Shown one piece after another: positions 1 to 7,960 of a stretch of DNA of 64,000 bases (the stretch's first letter is position 1; each line of letters starts with the position of its first letter). The notes beneath the pieces were generated by a model that saw only the letters and a program-made list of their open reading frames with translations, did not search any database and was not told the DNA's origin. Position numbers and translations under genes: made by a program. Origin of the DNA: Burkholderia sp. D-99. Its GTDB lineage: Bacteria; Pseudomonadota; Gammaproteobacteria; Burkholderiales; Burkholderiaceae. The DNA is taken from positions 434,001 to 498,000 of the forward strand of contig NZ_JAAOXM010000002.1 in assembly GCF_011605345.1 (NCBI RefSeq), read 5' to 3'.

Positions 1-1
1 G

Positions 2-871
2 CTTGCGGACGCCCCCTCCCGCGACGACGCGGCGCACGAACGCGCCATCGCACTGCTGCATTCTCGACATCCGGCAGCCATTCGCGACGCCGCAGCCCGG
101 TTGTTTCCGGACGATCCCGATAAATGCGCCAACTGGCTCATGTCAGCCGGCTATGCGCAGGAACACGACACGTTGCGCGCGTTGCATGGCGAGTTGCCGC
201 TGCATATCGACTTCGGCGTGACACTGCGCGCGCCGAGACTCCGCGAGATGCCGAAGTGGAAACGCGAGATTCACGCGCATCATCCAACCTGGCATGCCGG
301 CGAGGCGCATCGATCGGGCGCGCGCTTCGGCGGCGTGTCGACGCATCGATGCGGCCTGTGTCACGAGCCGCTGCATCGGTTGTTGCGGCTGCCGCACCCC
401 GTTGAAGCAGGCATCGACAGCACGACGCCCTTGTCGTTCGACACCTGCCTGTCGTGCGTCGGCTGGGAGAGCGACGGCCCGCTGTTCCACCGGCACGACG
501 ATGCGGGTAACGCGTGTGCGCACCCGTCCCAGCAACGCGACAGCGCGATCCAGCCGGAGTATCCGGCCGCCGCATTCGTGGAGGCAGACGTTGCCCTCTT
601 CGCCGCACCGGCACGCTGGACGCGGCAGGACTGGGGCGAATCGAACGACCGACAGAACCTGAGCCGTGTCGGCGGCGCGCCGTCGTGGGTGCAGTCGGCG
701 TGGTATCCCGACTGTCCGGATTGCGGCCGCAAGATGTCATTCGTCATGCAGCTCGATTCCAACCTCCCGCAAACGGACGGCGGCGAATGGCTGTGGGGCA
801 GCGGCGGCGCGAACTACACGTTCTGGTGTGCGCCGTGCCGCACCAGCGCGCACCTCTGGCAGTGCACGTAG
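2..871 (+). CDS. Uncharacterised Cys-pair protein, 5' end outside the window
   Basis: The reading frame is open from the first bases of the window, so the true start lies upstream; the TTG at 101 is only the first possible internal start. About 289 codons are visible. The protein carries CxxC pairs (CGLC near the middle, then CPDC and CAPC in the last 50 residues), which would suit a structural zinc site. The C-terminal stretch, rich in W, G and C, resembles the end of YwqG/DUF1963-type proteins, but I do not recognise the family with certainty. The TAG stop is the last triplet of the first unit of the heptamer repeat that follows, so repeat-number changes could alter the sequence directly after the stop. 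Function unknown. Confidence 0.6.
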   Translation, partial: LADAPSRDDAAHERAIALLHSRHPAAIRDAAARLFPDDPDKCANWLMSAGYAQEHDTLRALHGELPLHIDFGVTLRAPRLREMPKWKREIHAHHPTWHAGEAHRSGARFGGVSTHRCGLCHEPLHRLLRLPHPVEAGIDSTTPLSFDTCLSCVGWESDGPLFHRHDDAGNACAHPSQQRDSAIQPEYPAAAFVEADVALFAAPARWTRQDWGESNDRQNLSRVGGAPSWVQSAWYPDCPDCGRKMSFVMQLDSNLPQTDGGEWLWGSGGANYTFWCAPCRTSAHLWQCT

Positions 872-983
872 CCCTTAGCCCTTAGCCCTTAGCCCTTAGC
901 ACGTAGCACGTAGCACGTAGCACGTAGCACGTAGCACGCAGCACGCAGCACGCAGCACGCAGCACGCAGCACGCAGCACGCAG
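865..983. repeat. Compound heptanucleotide tandem repeat, 17 units
   Basis: Seventeen contiguous 7-bp units were counted by eye. There is one cacgtag at 865-871 that contains the stop of the upstream gene, four cccttag at 872-899, five cacgtag at 900-934, and seven cacgcag at 935-983. All units fit the form nnnnnag, and neighbouring blocks differ by one to three bases. The array begins inside the coding sequence and then lies between genes. It has the structure of a variable-number tandem repeat that grew by slipped-strand mispairing in successive waves. Confidence 0.95.
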
Positions 984-1415
984 CATCGTCCCGCACCGAC
1001 CGCGCAACCTTTACGACCTTTTTACTTGCAGCCGCGCGTGCGTTCACTAGAATGTGTTCGCAATCCATCACCGAGTACGCACCATGCGCATCCGAAGTCC
1101 TCGCCCTCCGAGTTGCTTTTCTGCCTGACAGGCAGGACGCCTGCGTCTCTCTTTTCCCGAGCCACCGTCCTGCCAGCAGGCGGACGGTGCGCGTCGTAGT
1201 CCTTCCCGTGCACGCTTGAACACGACGTCGATGCGTTAGCCGCGCATCGCGCAATGCGAGCGTGTTCGCGCGGAAATTCCCGTATCACGACGCGCCATCG
1301 ATCCGCCGCCGCGGCAACGATCGATTGGCATGCCTGCGTCCCGCATGCCGATCTCATCCAGTTTATTTGCATACCTGATTTAACAAACGGAAGTTCCCGA
1401 TACCGGAGCCCGATC
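984..1415. other. Intergenic region without a gene
   Basis: No reading frame here has convincing composition. Two small dyads are visible: a ctgcctg/caggcag pair near 1120 and an accgtcc/ggacggt pair near 1163-1187. Neither is followed by a T-run, so they are not clear terminators. The AT-richer stretch at about 1355-1400, just before the next gene, probably holds its promoter, but no clear -35/-10 pair was identified. Confidence 0.4.
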
Positions 1416-1787
1416 ATGTTCGAGATCGACAAGCAGTACACCCGCGAATTCATCCACACCGCGTGCGGCGGCAGCAAGCAGGCGTTCCTGCCGACGAAGA
1501 ACGGCAAGGTCGTGGCCGCCTGCCTGCGCACGGACCTCAACCCGCACGCGCCCGACGTGATCCTCTGCGACGGTAGCGCATCCGCGCGGGCGGCCGGCAG
1601 GACGCTCGCCGCGCAACGCGATGCGATTCCGGTGTTCATCCGCATGGCAACCGACGCGTACCGCTTCGTCGGCCAGTACGTCGTCAGCGAATCGCTCACC
1701 GCACCGCTCGACTGCGCACCATTCGTGCGCAACAGCGGCTTCACGTCCGGGCAGATCTCGCGCGTGCTCAAGCTCAAGCGCTGCTGA
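1416..1787 (+). CDS. Hypothetical protein, 123 aa
   Basis: The start is the ATG at 1416 (MFEIDKQYTR); upstream in-frame codons give an unlikely composition. The protein is soluble, with no signal peptide or membrane segment. It contains VILCDG in the middle and a basic C-terminal LKLKRC. The N-terminal part (REFIHTACGGSKQAF...GKVVAACL) and the segment YRFVGQYVV recall small modules found beside SRA/HNH-type proteins, but the resemblance is too weak to name a family. It is followed after 58 bp by a small membrane protein on the same strand, and the two could be co-transcribed. Function unknown. Confidence 0.6.
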   Translation: MFEIDKQYTREFIHTACGGSKQAFLPTKNGKVVAACLRTDLNPHAPDVILCDGSASARAAGRTLAAQRDAIPVFIRMATDAYRFVGQYVVSESLTAPLDCAPFVRNSGFTSGQISRVLKLKRC

Positions 1788-1845
1788 CCCGCTTGGCGGG
1801 CGCCTCGCGCGCCTCGTCCCGGTCATCTTTCATACAGGAGCAATC

Positions 1846-2064
1846 ATGCTTGGCCTGACGTTCTGGAAACACGTGATCGGTGCGCGGACCGATGCAATCC
1901 GCGATGACAGGTCGGCTGCACACGACCGGCACCGACGGGTGTCGAGGACGCTCGTGCTGGCCAGCGCCGCGGTGGCGTTCGCGGCGATCGCGTTCGGCGC
2001 GCCGGTCGTCGGCATTTCGGTGTTTCTGCTGACGACGCTGCCGTTCGTGCTGTCGGGCACCTGA
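1846..2064 (+). CDS. Small membrane protein, 72 aa
   Basis: The ATG at 1846 has a good ribosome binding site (caggag, 7 nt upstream). The first 35 residues are polar and basic (ARTDAIRDDRSAAHDRHRR). The last 35 are strongly hydrophobic (LVLASAAVAFAAIAFGAPVV...FLLTTLPFVL) and would form one long or two short transmembrane helices. No family is recognised. The gene lies 58 bp after the 123-aa hypothetical gene on the same strand. Confidence 0.55.
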   Translation: MLGLTFWKHVIGARTDAIRDDRSAAHDRHRRVSRTLVLASAAVAFAAIAFGAPVVGISVFLLTTLPFVLSGT

Positions 2065-2196
2065 TGCTGTGCGTACCGGGCCCGGTTCCATCGGCGATCG
2101 ATACACAATTTTAATACCGGGCCCCCGCGTATCTGACACCGTCTTTACGCGGTTTTGTCTAGGATTTCCCTGTCATCCCGACACGGAGAGATCCGC

Positions 2197-2718
2197 ATGC
2201 AAACGCAGCAGGCCGCCGCTGGCGGCCAACCCGACCTTCCCTACCGACGCGGCGGTGCACCGTTCGCGGCACGGCTGGCCGACGCCTGCCCGCCGGACAA
2301 CATCCTGCTCGACGTGCCCGTCGAAAGCGCGATCCAGTTGTTCGACCTCGTCGCGCGATACATCGAGCGCGGCAGTGGTGTATCCGCGGAACGGATCAGG
2401 ACCGAACTGACGAAGCGCGAGCAACTCGGCTCGACCGGCCTCGGCCAGGGCGTCGCGATTCCGCATGCGCGTGTCGACGGCCTCCGCTCGGCCGTCGCGT
2501 TGTTCGTTCGCACGCAGTATCCGTTCATCTTCAACGCGCCGGACCGCAAGCCCGTGCGCGAATTCATCGTGCTGGTCCTGCCGAAAGAGGACGATCGCGC
2601 GCACCTCGAACTGCTCGCCGACGCGGCGCGGTGCTTCAGTGACCGCCCGTTCCGGCAGGCATCGCGCGACGCGCTGACGCCGGCCGAGATTCACCAGTTG
2701 ATGCAACGCACGCATTGA
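2197..2718 (+). CDS. PTS EIIA (fructose/nitrogen type) domain protein, PtsN-like
   Basis: The 173-aa protein starts at ATG 2197, behind the ribosome binding site cggagag; an upstream TTG in frame (2155) is less likely. Residues 35-170 form a PTS EIIA type-2 domain. GLGQGVAIPHARV surrounds the phosphorylatable His90 and matches the EIIA-Ntr signature. The 30-residue N-terminal extension is longer than in housekeeping PtsN. EIIA-Ntr proteins are regulators that take phosphate from EI-Ntr/NPr and control partners such as kinases and transporters. This is an extra copy away from any rpoN locus. The next gene, 48 bp downstream, is an acetylglutamate-kinase-like protein, and the pair probably forms an operon. 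Confidence 0.8.
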   Translation: MQTQQAAAGGQPDLPYRRGGAPFAARLADACPPDNILLDVPVESAIQLFDLVARYIERGSGVSAERIRTELTKREQLGSTGLGQGVAIPHARVDGLRSAVALFVRTQYPFIFNAPDRKPVREFIVLVLPKEDDRAHLELLADAARCFSDRPFRQASRDALTPAEIHQLMQRTH

Positions 2719-2766
2719 TGCCGCACCGTGCGGCAACAGACACTCCCTTCATCCATTCGGACTCCC

Positions 2767-3660
2767 ATGTTCCCAGACCCTGAAAGTCCCACTCAGACGT
2801 CACGGCGCGTAGCCGGCCTGGCGCGCTCGCTGCCGTTCATGCAGGCCCTGCACGGGCAGACCGTCGTCATCGTCGATGGCGGCGCCGCTGGCGATGTGCG
2901 CGCCCGTCAGGCATTCGCGCAGGATGTCGCGCTGCTCGCACTCACCGGCGTTCGACCGATCGTCGTCCAGGGTGGTCCGGCCGCGTCCGGTACGCAATCG
3001 ATCCACGCCGTGCACGCGGCGATGGCGGGCGTCAATCATGAACTGGTGCGCCTGATCGGCAGTCACGGCGCCAAGGCGATCGGCATCGACGGTCACGATG
3101 GCGGCCTGCTGGTGGCAAGCGCGGATTCCGACCGCACCGACACGGGCACGGTCACCCGGTTCGACGGCACCGCGCTGAACGCGTTTCTCGAAAACGGACT
3201 GGTGCCCGTCGTGATGCCGGTCGCTCCGGACGACGCAGGCCACGATCACCTGCTGCGCGCGGAGCGGCTCGGCAGCCTCTTCGCGCAGCGCACGGGCGCC
3301 GTGACGCTGGTGATGATGGTCGAAAGCGCGCTGCTGCGCGAACTCGGCGAGCTCGCCGGCCTCTACGGCATCACGGAACTCGAGCAATGGCTCGCCGAGC
3401 ATCCGGCCGCCACCGCGGCGCCCTGCGTGCGGGACGCGCTCGATGCGCTCGCGCACGGCGTGCAGAACGTCCATCTCGCCGATATCGGGCAACCCGAATC
3501 GCTGATCGACGAACTGCTGACGGAGGAAGGATCGGGGGTCGTGTTCTGCCGTCGCGGCAACACCGACCTGCTGTCGGAAACCCGCCGCTACTTCGCGGAT
3601 TCGGCCAGCGTGCTGCGTGACGGCTTCAGCGTCGAGCAGAAACAGGTGGTGCGTTTCTGA
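2767..3660 (+). CDS. Amino-acid kinase fold protein, acetylglutamate kinase-like but degenerate
   Basis: This is 297 aa from ATG 2767; the GTG at 2728 is an alternative start. The fold is that of N-acetylglutamate kinase: a first glycine loop (VVIVDGGAAGD), a second loop (PIVVQGGPA), and the C-terminal regulatory-type stretch ending VLRDGFSVEQKQVVRF. In true ArgB the first loop reads K-x-G-G with an ATP-binding lysine and the second is HGGG. Here the lysine is absent (IVDGG) and His is Gln (VQGG). Catalysis of the usual reaction is therefore doubtful. A regulatory or altered-specificity role, perhaps with the adjacent EIIA, is an inference. Confidence 0.7.
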   Translation: MFPDPESPTQTSRRVAGLARSLPFMQALHGQTVVIVDGGAAGDVRARQAFAQDVALLALTGVRPIVVQGGPAASGTQSIHAVHAAMAGVNHELVRLIGSHGAKAIGIDGHDGGLLVASADSDRTDTGTVTRFDGTALNAFLENGLVPVVMPVAPDDAGHDHLLRAERLGSLFAQRTGAVTLVMMVESALLRELGELAGLYGITELEQWLAEHPAATAAPCVRDALDALAHGVQNVHLADIGQPESLIDELLTEEGSGVVFCRRGNTDLLSETRRYFADSASVLRDGFSVEQKQVVRF

Positions 3661-3677
3661 CCGGGTAGCAGGAAAGC

Positions 3678-3709
3678 GCTTGCGGCGACCCGAAAAGGCC
3701 GCCGCAAGC
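3678..3709. terminator. Inverted repeat between convergent genes
   Basis: Ten-base perfect arms, gcttgcggcg (3678-3687) and cgccgcaagc (3700-3709), enclose a 12-nt loop. They sit between the plus-strand kinase-like gene and the minus-strand cysteine desulfurase gene. There is no long T-run on either side, so it is a weak or bidirectional terminator candidate. Confidence 0.45.
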
Positions 3710-3717
3710 ATGCAACA

Positions 3718-5718
3718 TCAACGACGCGTCGCCAGCCGCCGCACGACGCTCACCAGCGCATCGACCTCGTCGCACGTGTTGTAGAACGCGAGCGACGGCC
3801 GCACCGTTGCCTCGAGCCCGAAACGCCGCAGGATCGGCTGTGCGCAGTGATGCCCCGAGCGCACCGCGATGCCCTCTTCGTTCAGCGCCTGTCCGACCTC
3901 CTCGGTTTCATAGCCCTTCAGCACGAACGACAGCACGCTCGCCTTGTCGCGCGCCGTGCCGACCAGGCGCACGCCCGGCACCGGCGCGAGCACGCTCGTT
4001 GCATACGCGAGCAGGTCGTGCTCGTAGCGCGCGATGTTCTCGATGCCGACCCGGCTCACGTAGTCGAGCGCGGCGCCCAGCCCCACCGCATCCGCGATGT
4101 TGCCGGTGCCGGCCTCGAAGCGATTGGGCGGCGGCTGGAACACCGTGCGCTCGAACGTCACGTCCGCGATCATGTTGCCGCCGCCCTGCCAGGGCGGCAT
4201 GTCGTCGAGGATCGCGCGCTTGCCGTACACGACGCCGATCCCGGTCGGCCCGTAGATCTTGTGCCCGGAGAACACGAAGAAATCCGCATCGAGCGCCTGC
4301 ACGTCCACGCGCATGTGCGAAATCGACTGTGCGCCGTCGACGAGCGCCTTCGCGCCCGCGCGATGCGCAAGTTCGACGATCTCCTTCACCGGCACGACCG
4401 TGCCGAGCGCGTTCGACACCTGCGTGACGGACACGATCTTCGTGCGGTCGTTGAGCAGCTTCCGGTATTCGTCGAGCAGCACCTGCCCCGAATCGTCGAC
4501 CGGAATCACGCGCAGCTTCGCGCCTTTCTGCGCGGCAAGCTGCTTCCACGGCACGATGTTCGCGTGATGCTCGAGGTTCGACACGATGATCTCGTCGCCT
4601 TCACCGACGTTCTGTACGCCCCACGACTTCGCGATCAGGTTGATCGCCTCGGTCGTGCCGCGCACGAACACGATCTCGTCCGGCGACGATGCGCCGATGA
4701 AGCGCTGCACCGTTTCCCGCGCATGCTCGTACGCATCCGTCGCGCGGCCGGCCAACGCATGTGCCGCGCGGTGAATGTTCGAGTTCTCGTGTGCGTAGAA
4801 GTAGGCGAGCCGGTCGATCACGGCCTGCGGCTTGTGCGTCGTCGCCGCGTTGTCGAACCACACGAGCTGCTTGCCGTTCACGCGCTCCTGCAGGATCGGG
4901 AAATCGCGGCGGATCGCGTTCACGTCGAACGGCGGGTGCGCACCGCGATGCAACTGGCCTTGCGGCTCGGCTGCGTGCGTATCGTCGATGAAGTAACGCG
5001 GCACGTCCGAGCCCGATGCACGCGACACCGGCACGTCGCGATGCACGGCGAGCAGTTCGCGCAGCGCATCGTCGCCCGGCAGCCCGAACGCTTCCGGCGA
5101 CGCGAGGCCGTTCGACGGCACGACGATGTCCTGCGGCGTTGCCTGCCAGCCCTGCAGCGAACCGTCGGTGAAGTAGTACGGCGAAGCCTTCGCCGCACCT
5201 TCCGGCGCCGGCGCATCCACCTGCGGCACACCGAGCGCCGCGCCGCCGACGCGCGGTTCGAGCGCGGGTGCGATCGACACGGCGTTGTCGGGCAGCCCGT
5301 TCTGCGCGGCCGCATGCGGCGCAAGCGCCGGTGCGCGGTTGCCGAGCGACAGCACGTGGGTCGGCGCCGACGGCGCGAGGTTCACGCCGGGCACTTTCCC
5401 TTGCGGGAGCGCGAGACCGGGCACGCCGGTGCCCGCACCGCCCGGCCCCGCGAGCGGCGAGCCGCCCGGGACCGGATTGCTCACCGACGCCAGGATCGGC
5501 GCGGCGGCCGGCAAGGCCGACGGCACGCCGCCGACCGCACCGCTGCCTGCCGACAGCCCGGGCGCGGTGGCCTGCCCGGGCGGCGTCGCGAAGAACTCGG
5601 ACGCGAGCCGTGCGAGCGTTGCCGGGTCGGGCAAGCCGGCCGGCAACGGCGCGTGCGGCAGCGCGTGCGCGTCGCCGCCGGCCAGGCCGGGATTAACGGT
5701 AGGTGTCGGGATAGTCAT
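3718..5718 (-). CDS. Encapsulin-targeted cysteine desulfurase (family 2A cargo, SufS-like)
   Basis: This PLP enzyme (666 aa) removes sulfur from L-cysteine to give alanine and an enzyme persulfide. The C-terminal 410 residues are a SufS/CsdA type: SGHKIYGPTGIG carries the PLP lysine and RSGHHCAQP the catalytic cysteine. SufS proteins are about 410 aa; here about 225 extra N-terminal residues, rich in Pro, Ala and Gly, precede the enzyme. They hold short conserved-looking islands (TLARLASEFF, SPYYFTDGSLQGWQ, VPRYFIDD), typical of the disordered cargo domain of desulfurases packed in family 2A encapsulins. ATG 5718 is chosen because it overlaps the shell-gene stop by 26 nt; the frame could extend to 5760. 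It is the last gene of the operon. Confidence 0.93.
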   Translation of the reverse strand: MTIPTPTVNPGLAGGDAHALPHAPLPAGLPDPATLARLASEFFATPPGQATAPGLSAGSGAVGGVPSALPAAAPILASVSNPVPGGSPLAGPGGAGTGVPGLALPQGKVPGVNLAPSAPTHVLSLGNRAPALAPHAAAQNGLPDNAVSIAPALEPRVGGAALGVPQVDAPAPEGAAKASPYYFTDGSLQGWQATPQDIVVPSNGLASPEAFGLPGDDALRELLAVHRDVPVSRASGSDVPRYFIDDTHAAEPQGQLHRGAHPPFDVNAIRRDFPILQERVNGKQLVWFDNAATTHKPQAVIDRLAYFYAHENSNIHRAAHALAGRATDAYEHARETVQRFIGASSPDEIVFVRGTTEAINLIAKSWGVQNVGEGDEIIVSNLEHHANIVPWKQLAAQKGAKLRVIPVDDSGQVLLDEYRKLLNDRTKIVSVTQVSNALGTVVPVKEIVELAHRAGAKALVDGAQSISHMRVDVQALDADFFVFSGHKIYGPTGIGVVYGKRAILDDMPPWQGGGNMIADVTFERTVFQPPPNRFEAGTGNIADAVGLGAALDYVSRVGIENIARYEHDLLAYATSVLAPVPGVRLVGTARDKASVLSFVLKGYETEEVGQALNEEGIAVRSGHHCAQPILRRFGLEATVRPSLAFYNTCDEVDALVSVVRRLATRR

Positions 5719-6625
5719 GGAACTTGGCGATTTCGACGTCATCGAGGACAGCCAGCGCATCCGGCGAATGGACCGCGAGCGAGCAATACAGCGAGATCAG
5801 GTACGACGCGATCGCCTGGTTGTTGATCCCCATGAAGCGCACCGACAGGCCCGGGCCCTGCTCGCCCGCGACGCCCGGCTGATAGAGGCCGACGACGCCC
5901 TGCCGCTTGTCGCCGACGCGCAGCAGCAGGATCTTGGTCTTGCCGTCCGCGACCGGCACCTTGTCCGACGGGATCAGCGGAATGCCGCGCCACGTGAGGA
6001 ACTGCGAGCCGAACAGGCTGACCGTCGGCGGCGGCACGCCGCGCCGCGTGCATTCACGGCCGAACGCGGCGATCGCGAGCGGGTGCGTGAGGAAGAACGC
6101 GGGTTCCTTCCACACCTTGGTCAGCAGCTCGTCGAGATCGTCCGGCGTCGGCGCACCCGTCAGCGGGAAGATCCGCTGTTCGTCGGTCACGTTGGCGAGC
6201 AGCCCGTAGTCGGGGTTGTTGATCAGCTGGCTTTCCTGCAACTCCTTGATCGTCTCGATCGTCAGGCGCAGCTGTTCCTTGATCTGGTCGTGAGGACTGC
6301 TGTAAAGATCGGAGATCCGCGTATGCACATCGAGCACCGTACTCACCGCGTTCAGGAAATACTCGCGCGGTTGTTCCTCGTACGGCACGAAGGTCTGCGG
6401 CAGCACGCTTTCGTCCTCGAGCTGCGTGCACGCGGCACGCACGGCTTCCGGGTTCTTCACCTGATTCAGGCGATAGATACCGGCCTCGACCGGCACCCAT
6501 TGCAGCAGATGGGTCAGCCAGCGCGGCGTGATCGTGGAAAGCTGGGGGACGGTCTTGGTAGCGTTCGCTAGTTGGCGGGCGGCGTGATCGCTCAGCGCGG
6601 CCGTGCCGCTTGCAACGGTCGACAT
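5693..6625 (-). CDS. srpI: Family 2A encapsulin shell protein (SrpI / MMP-I type)
   Basis: At 310 aa this is the usual length of SrpI-type encapsulins, which have the HK97 phage-capsid fold and assemble into closed icosahedral shells. Family hallmarks are visible along the whole protein: LPQTFVPYEEQPREYFLNAVSTV near residue 80, PAFFLTHPLAIAAFGRE near 180, and the C-terminal RFMGINNQAIASYLISLYCS...DDVEIAKFHDYPDTYR. The protein is cytosolic, with no signal peptide. The following gene encodes a desulfurase with a cargo-type extension and overlaps the stop by 26 nt, so translation is probably coupled. Family knowledge: SrpI shells load a cysteine desulfurase and take part in sulfur storage or starvation responses. 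The native cargo load here is inferred. Confidence 0.95.
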   Translation of the reverse strand: MSTVASGTAALSDHAARQLANATKTVPQLSTITPRWLTHLLQWVPVEAGIYRLNQVKNPEAVRAACTQLEDESVLPQTFVPYEEQPREYFLNAVSTVLDVHTRISDLYSSPHDQIKEQLRLTIETIKELQESQLINNPDYGLLANVTDEQRIFPLTGAPTPDDLDELLTKVWKEPAFFLTHPLAIAAFGRECTRRGVPPPTVSLFGSQFLTWRGIPLIPSDKVPVADGKTKILLLRVGDKRQGVVGLYQPGVAGEQGPGLSVRFMGINNQAIASYLISLYCSLAVHSPDALAVLDDVEIAKFHDYPDTYR

Positions 6626-6712
6626 GTGGGGCTCCGGGTTCTTAAGATGAAAAACGGGATTGCTTATGACGCTGGGTGATTATCGGAAGCACGCCCCTGC
6701 CGGCTCAACATG

Positions 6713-6724
6713 CTATAGCCGTCA
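6713..6724 (-). promoter_or_regulatory. 12-mer control element upstream of the encapsulin gene
   Basis: On the minus strand this reads TGACGGCTATAG. The same 12 bases occur at 8505-8516, upstream of the first gene of the operon. TATAG would suit a -10 element about 95 nt before the shell start, and GCTATAGC is palindromic here. It is either an internal promoter or an operator shared by both ends of the operon. The 138-bp gap between the XRE gene and the shell gene is the largest in the operon, which fits a second promoter. Confidence 0.5.
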
Positions 6725-6763
6725 CGTCGCGTGCAACCGAAAGGGAAACGAAACCGGGCGGCC

Positions 6764-6985
6764 TCAGGTGACGTACGCGCCCGGCAGCAGCGTCGAGATC
6801 GACACGTCGAACGCGCGCGCGATCTTGTCGGCCGTGACGATCGACGCGATCGCCTCGCCGCGCTCGATCTCGCCGACATACGAACGGTTCAGCCCCGCGT
6901 GCTCGGCCAGTTGCTCCTGCGACCACGTGCGCGCTTCGCGCAGCTTGCGCACGTTGGCGCCGAAGTGATGGATGAGGTCGCTCAT
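6764..6985 (-). CDS. Small XRE-family (HTH) regulator
   Basis: This 73-aa protein is almost entirely one Cro/C1-type helix-turn-helix: FGANVRKLREARTWSQEQLAEHAGL, then RSYVGEIERGE, then ADKIARAFDVSISTLL. The ATG at 6985 is preceded by a strong ribosome binding site (aggaggcgcg). The frame extends upstream to 7093, but that part overlaps the serine acetyltransferase gene and has shadow composition. Its position inside the encapsulin operon, between the acetyltransferase (8 nt upstream) and the shell gene, suggests it controls this operon, perhaps through the repeated 12-mer. No effector domain is present. Confidence 0.9.
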   Translation of the reverse strand: MSDLIHHFGANVRKLREARTWSQEQLAEHAGLNRSYVGEIERGEAIASIVTADKIARAFDVSISTLLPGAYVT

Positions 6986-6993
6986 CGCGCCTC

Positions 6994-7932
6994 CTAGGCG
7001 ACGCGCGCCGCCGCGCGCGGCGCGGCATTCGCTTCGCTGCGCAGCACCGCTTGCGTGATGTTCGCGCCGGCCGGCACGTCCTGCGTGAGCCACACATTGC
7101 CGCCGATCACCGCGCCGCGCCCGATCGTCACGCGGCCGAGGATCGTGGCGCCCGCATAGATCACCACGTCGTCCTCGACGATCGGATGGCGTGCGAGCCC
7201 TTTCTCCAGATGGCCGGCCGCGTCGCGCGGAAAGCGTTTCGCACCGAGCGTGACGGCCTGGTACACGCGCACGCGCTCGCCGATGATCGCCGTCTCGCCG
7301 ATCACGACGCCGGTGCCGTGGTCGATGAAGAAGCCCGCGCCGATGCGCGCGCCCGGATGAATGTCGATGCCCGTCTCCGCGTGCGCCTGTTCAGCGATGA
7401 TCCGCGCGAGCAGCGGCAGGCCGAGCCCGTACAGCTCGTGCGCGAGCCGGTGGTGAATCATCGCGAGGATGCCCGGATAGCACAGCAGCACCTCGTCGAC
7501 GCTGCCGGCCGCCGGATCGCCGTGGAACGCGGCCAGCACGTCGCTGTCGAGCAGCCGGCGGATCTCGGGCAGGCGCGCGGCAAACGCCTGCACGGCCGTC
7601 GACGCAACCTCGTCGACATGATCGACCGGCCCGTCGGCATTGCGCTGCCGCGCCGCGTAGCGCAGCTCCAGCTTCACCTGCGCGAGCAGCGCGTTCAGTG
7701 CCGCGTCGAGCGCATGGGCCACGTGGAAGTTCTCGCTCTCCTGGCGCAGCTCGGGCGGCCCGAGCCGCATCGGAAACAGCACGCCCTTCAGCGCGCCGAT
7801 GATCTGCGCGAGCGCTTCGCGCGCCGGCAGGTCGCGCCCGCCCGGTTCGAGCGAGCGCCGCTGCTTCTCGCGCCATGCGCGGCGCACCGTCTGCAGCGAT
7901 TGAACGATGTCGTCGATGTCGAATGCGGCCAT
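6994..7932 (-). CDS. Serine O-acetyltransferase (EpsC/CysE family)
   Basis: The 312-aa enzyme makes O-acetylserine from serine and acetyl-CoA, the carbon acceptor for sulfide in cysteine synthesis. An N-terminal helical domain (about 1-190) contains HHRLAHELYGLGLPLLARII. It is followed by the left-handed beta-helix with hexapeptide turns: GIDIHPGARIGAGFFIDHG, GVVIGETAIIGERVRVYQ, then VIYAGATILGRVTIGRGAVIGGNVW. The start is ATG 7932 with gggagaaagcagc upstream. It sits 28 nt after the rhodanese gene and 8 nt before the XRE gene. In this operon it would resupply cysteine precursor while the encapsulated desulfurase draws sulfur out. The presence of such an enzyme beside family 2A encapsulins is established. 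Confidence 0.93.
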   Translation of the reverse strand: MAAFDIDDIVQSLQTVRRAWREKQRRSLEPGGRDLPAREALAQIIGALKGVLFPMRLGPPELRQESENFHVAHALDAALNALLAQVKLELRYAARQRNADGPVDHVDEVASTAVQAFAARLPEIRRLLDSDVLAAFHGDPAAGSVDEVLLCYPGILAMIHHRLAHELYGLGLPLLARIIAEQAHAETGIDIHPGARIGAGFFIDHGTGVVIGETAIIGERVRVYQAVTLGAKRFPRDAAGHLEKGLARHPIVEDDVVIYAGATILGRVTIGRGAVIGGNVWLTQDVPAGANITQAVLRSEANAAPRAAARVA

Positions 7933-7960
7933 GCTGCTTTCTCCCTGTCTCGGCCGTGAA

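Noticed and set aside
865..983. The heptamer array as a CRISPR array
   Set aside because: Units are 7 bp, directly adjacent and without spacers, and no cas gene is near.
2155..2196. Upstream TTG start for the PtsN-like gene
   Set aside because: ATG 2197 has a better ribosome binding site and the added residues do not fit the family.
5719..5760. Longer start for the cysteine desulfurase
   Set aside because: It would overlap the shell gene by 68 nt; ATG 5718 gives a coupled start with normal spacing.
3847..5826. Long plus-strand open frame of 659 codons opposite the cysteine desulfurase
   Set aside because: It is rich in Arg and His, the usual antisense shadow of a high-GC gene; the minus-strand protein has all the enzyme motifs.
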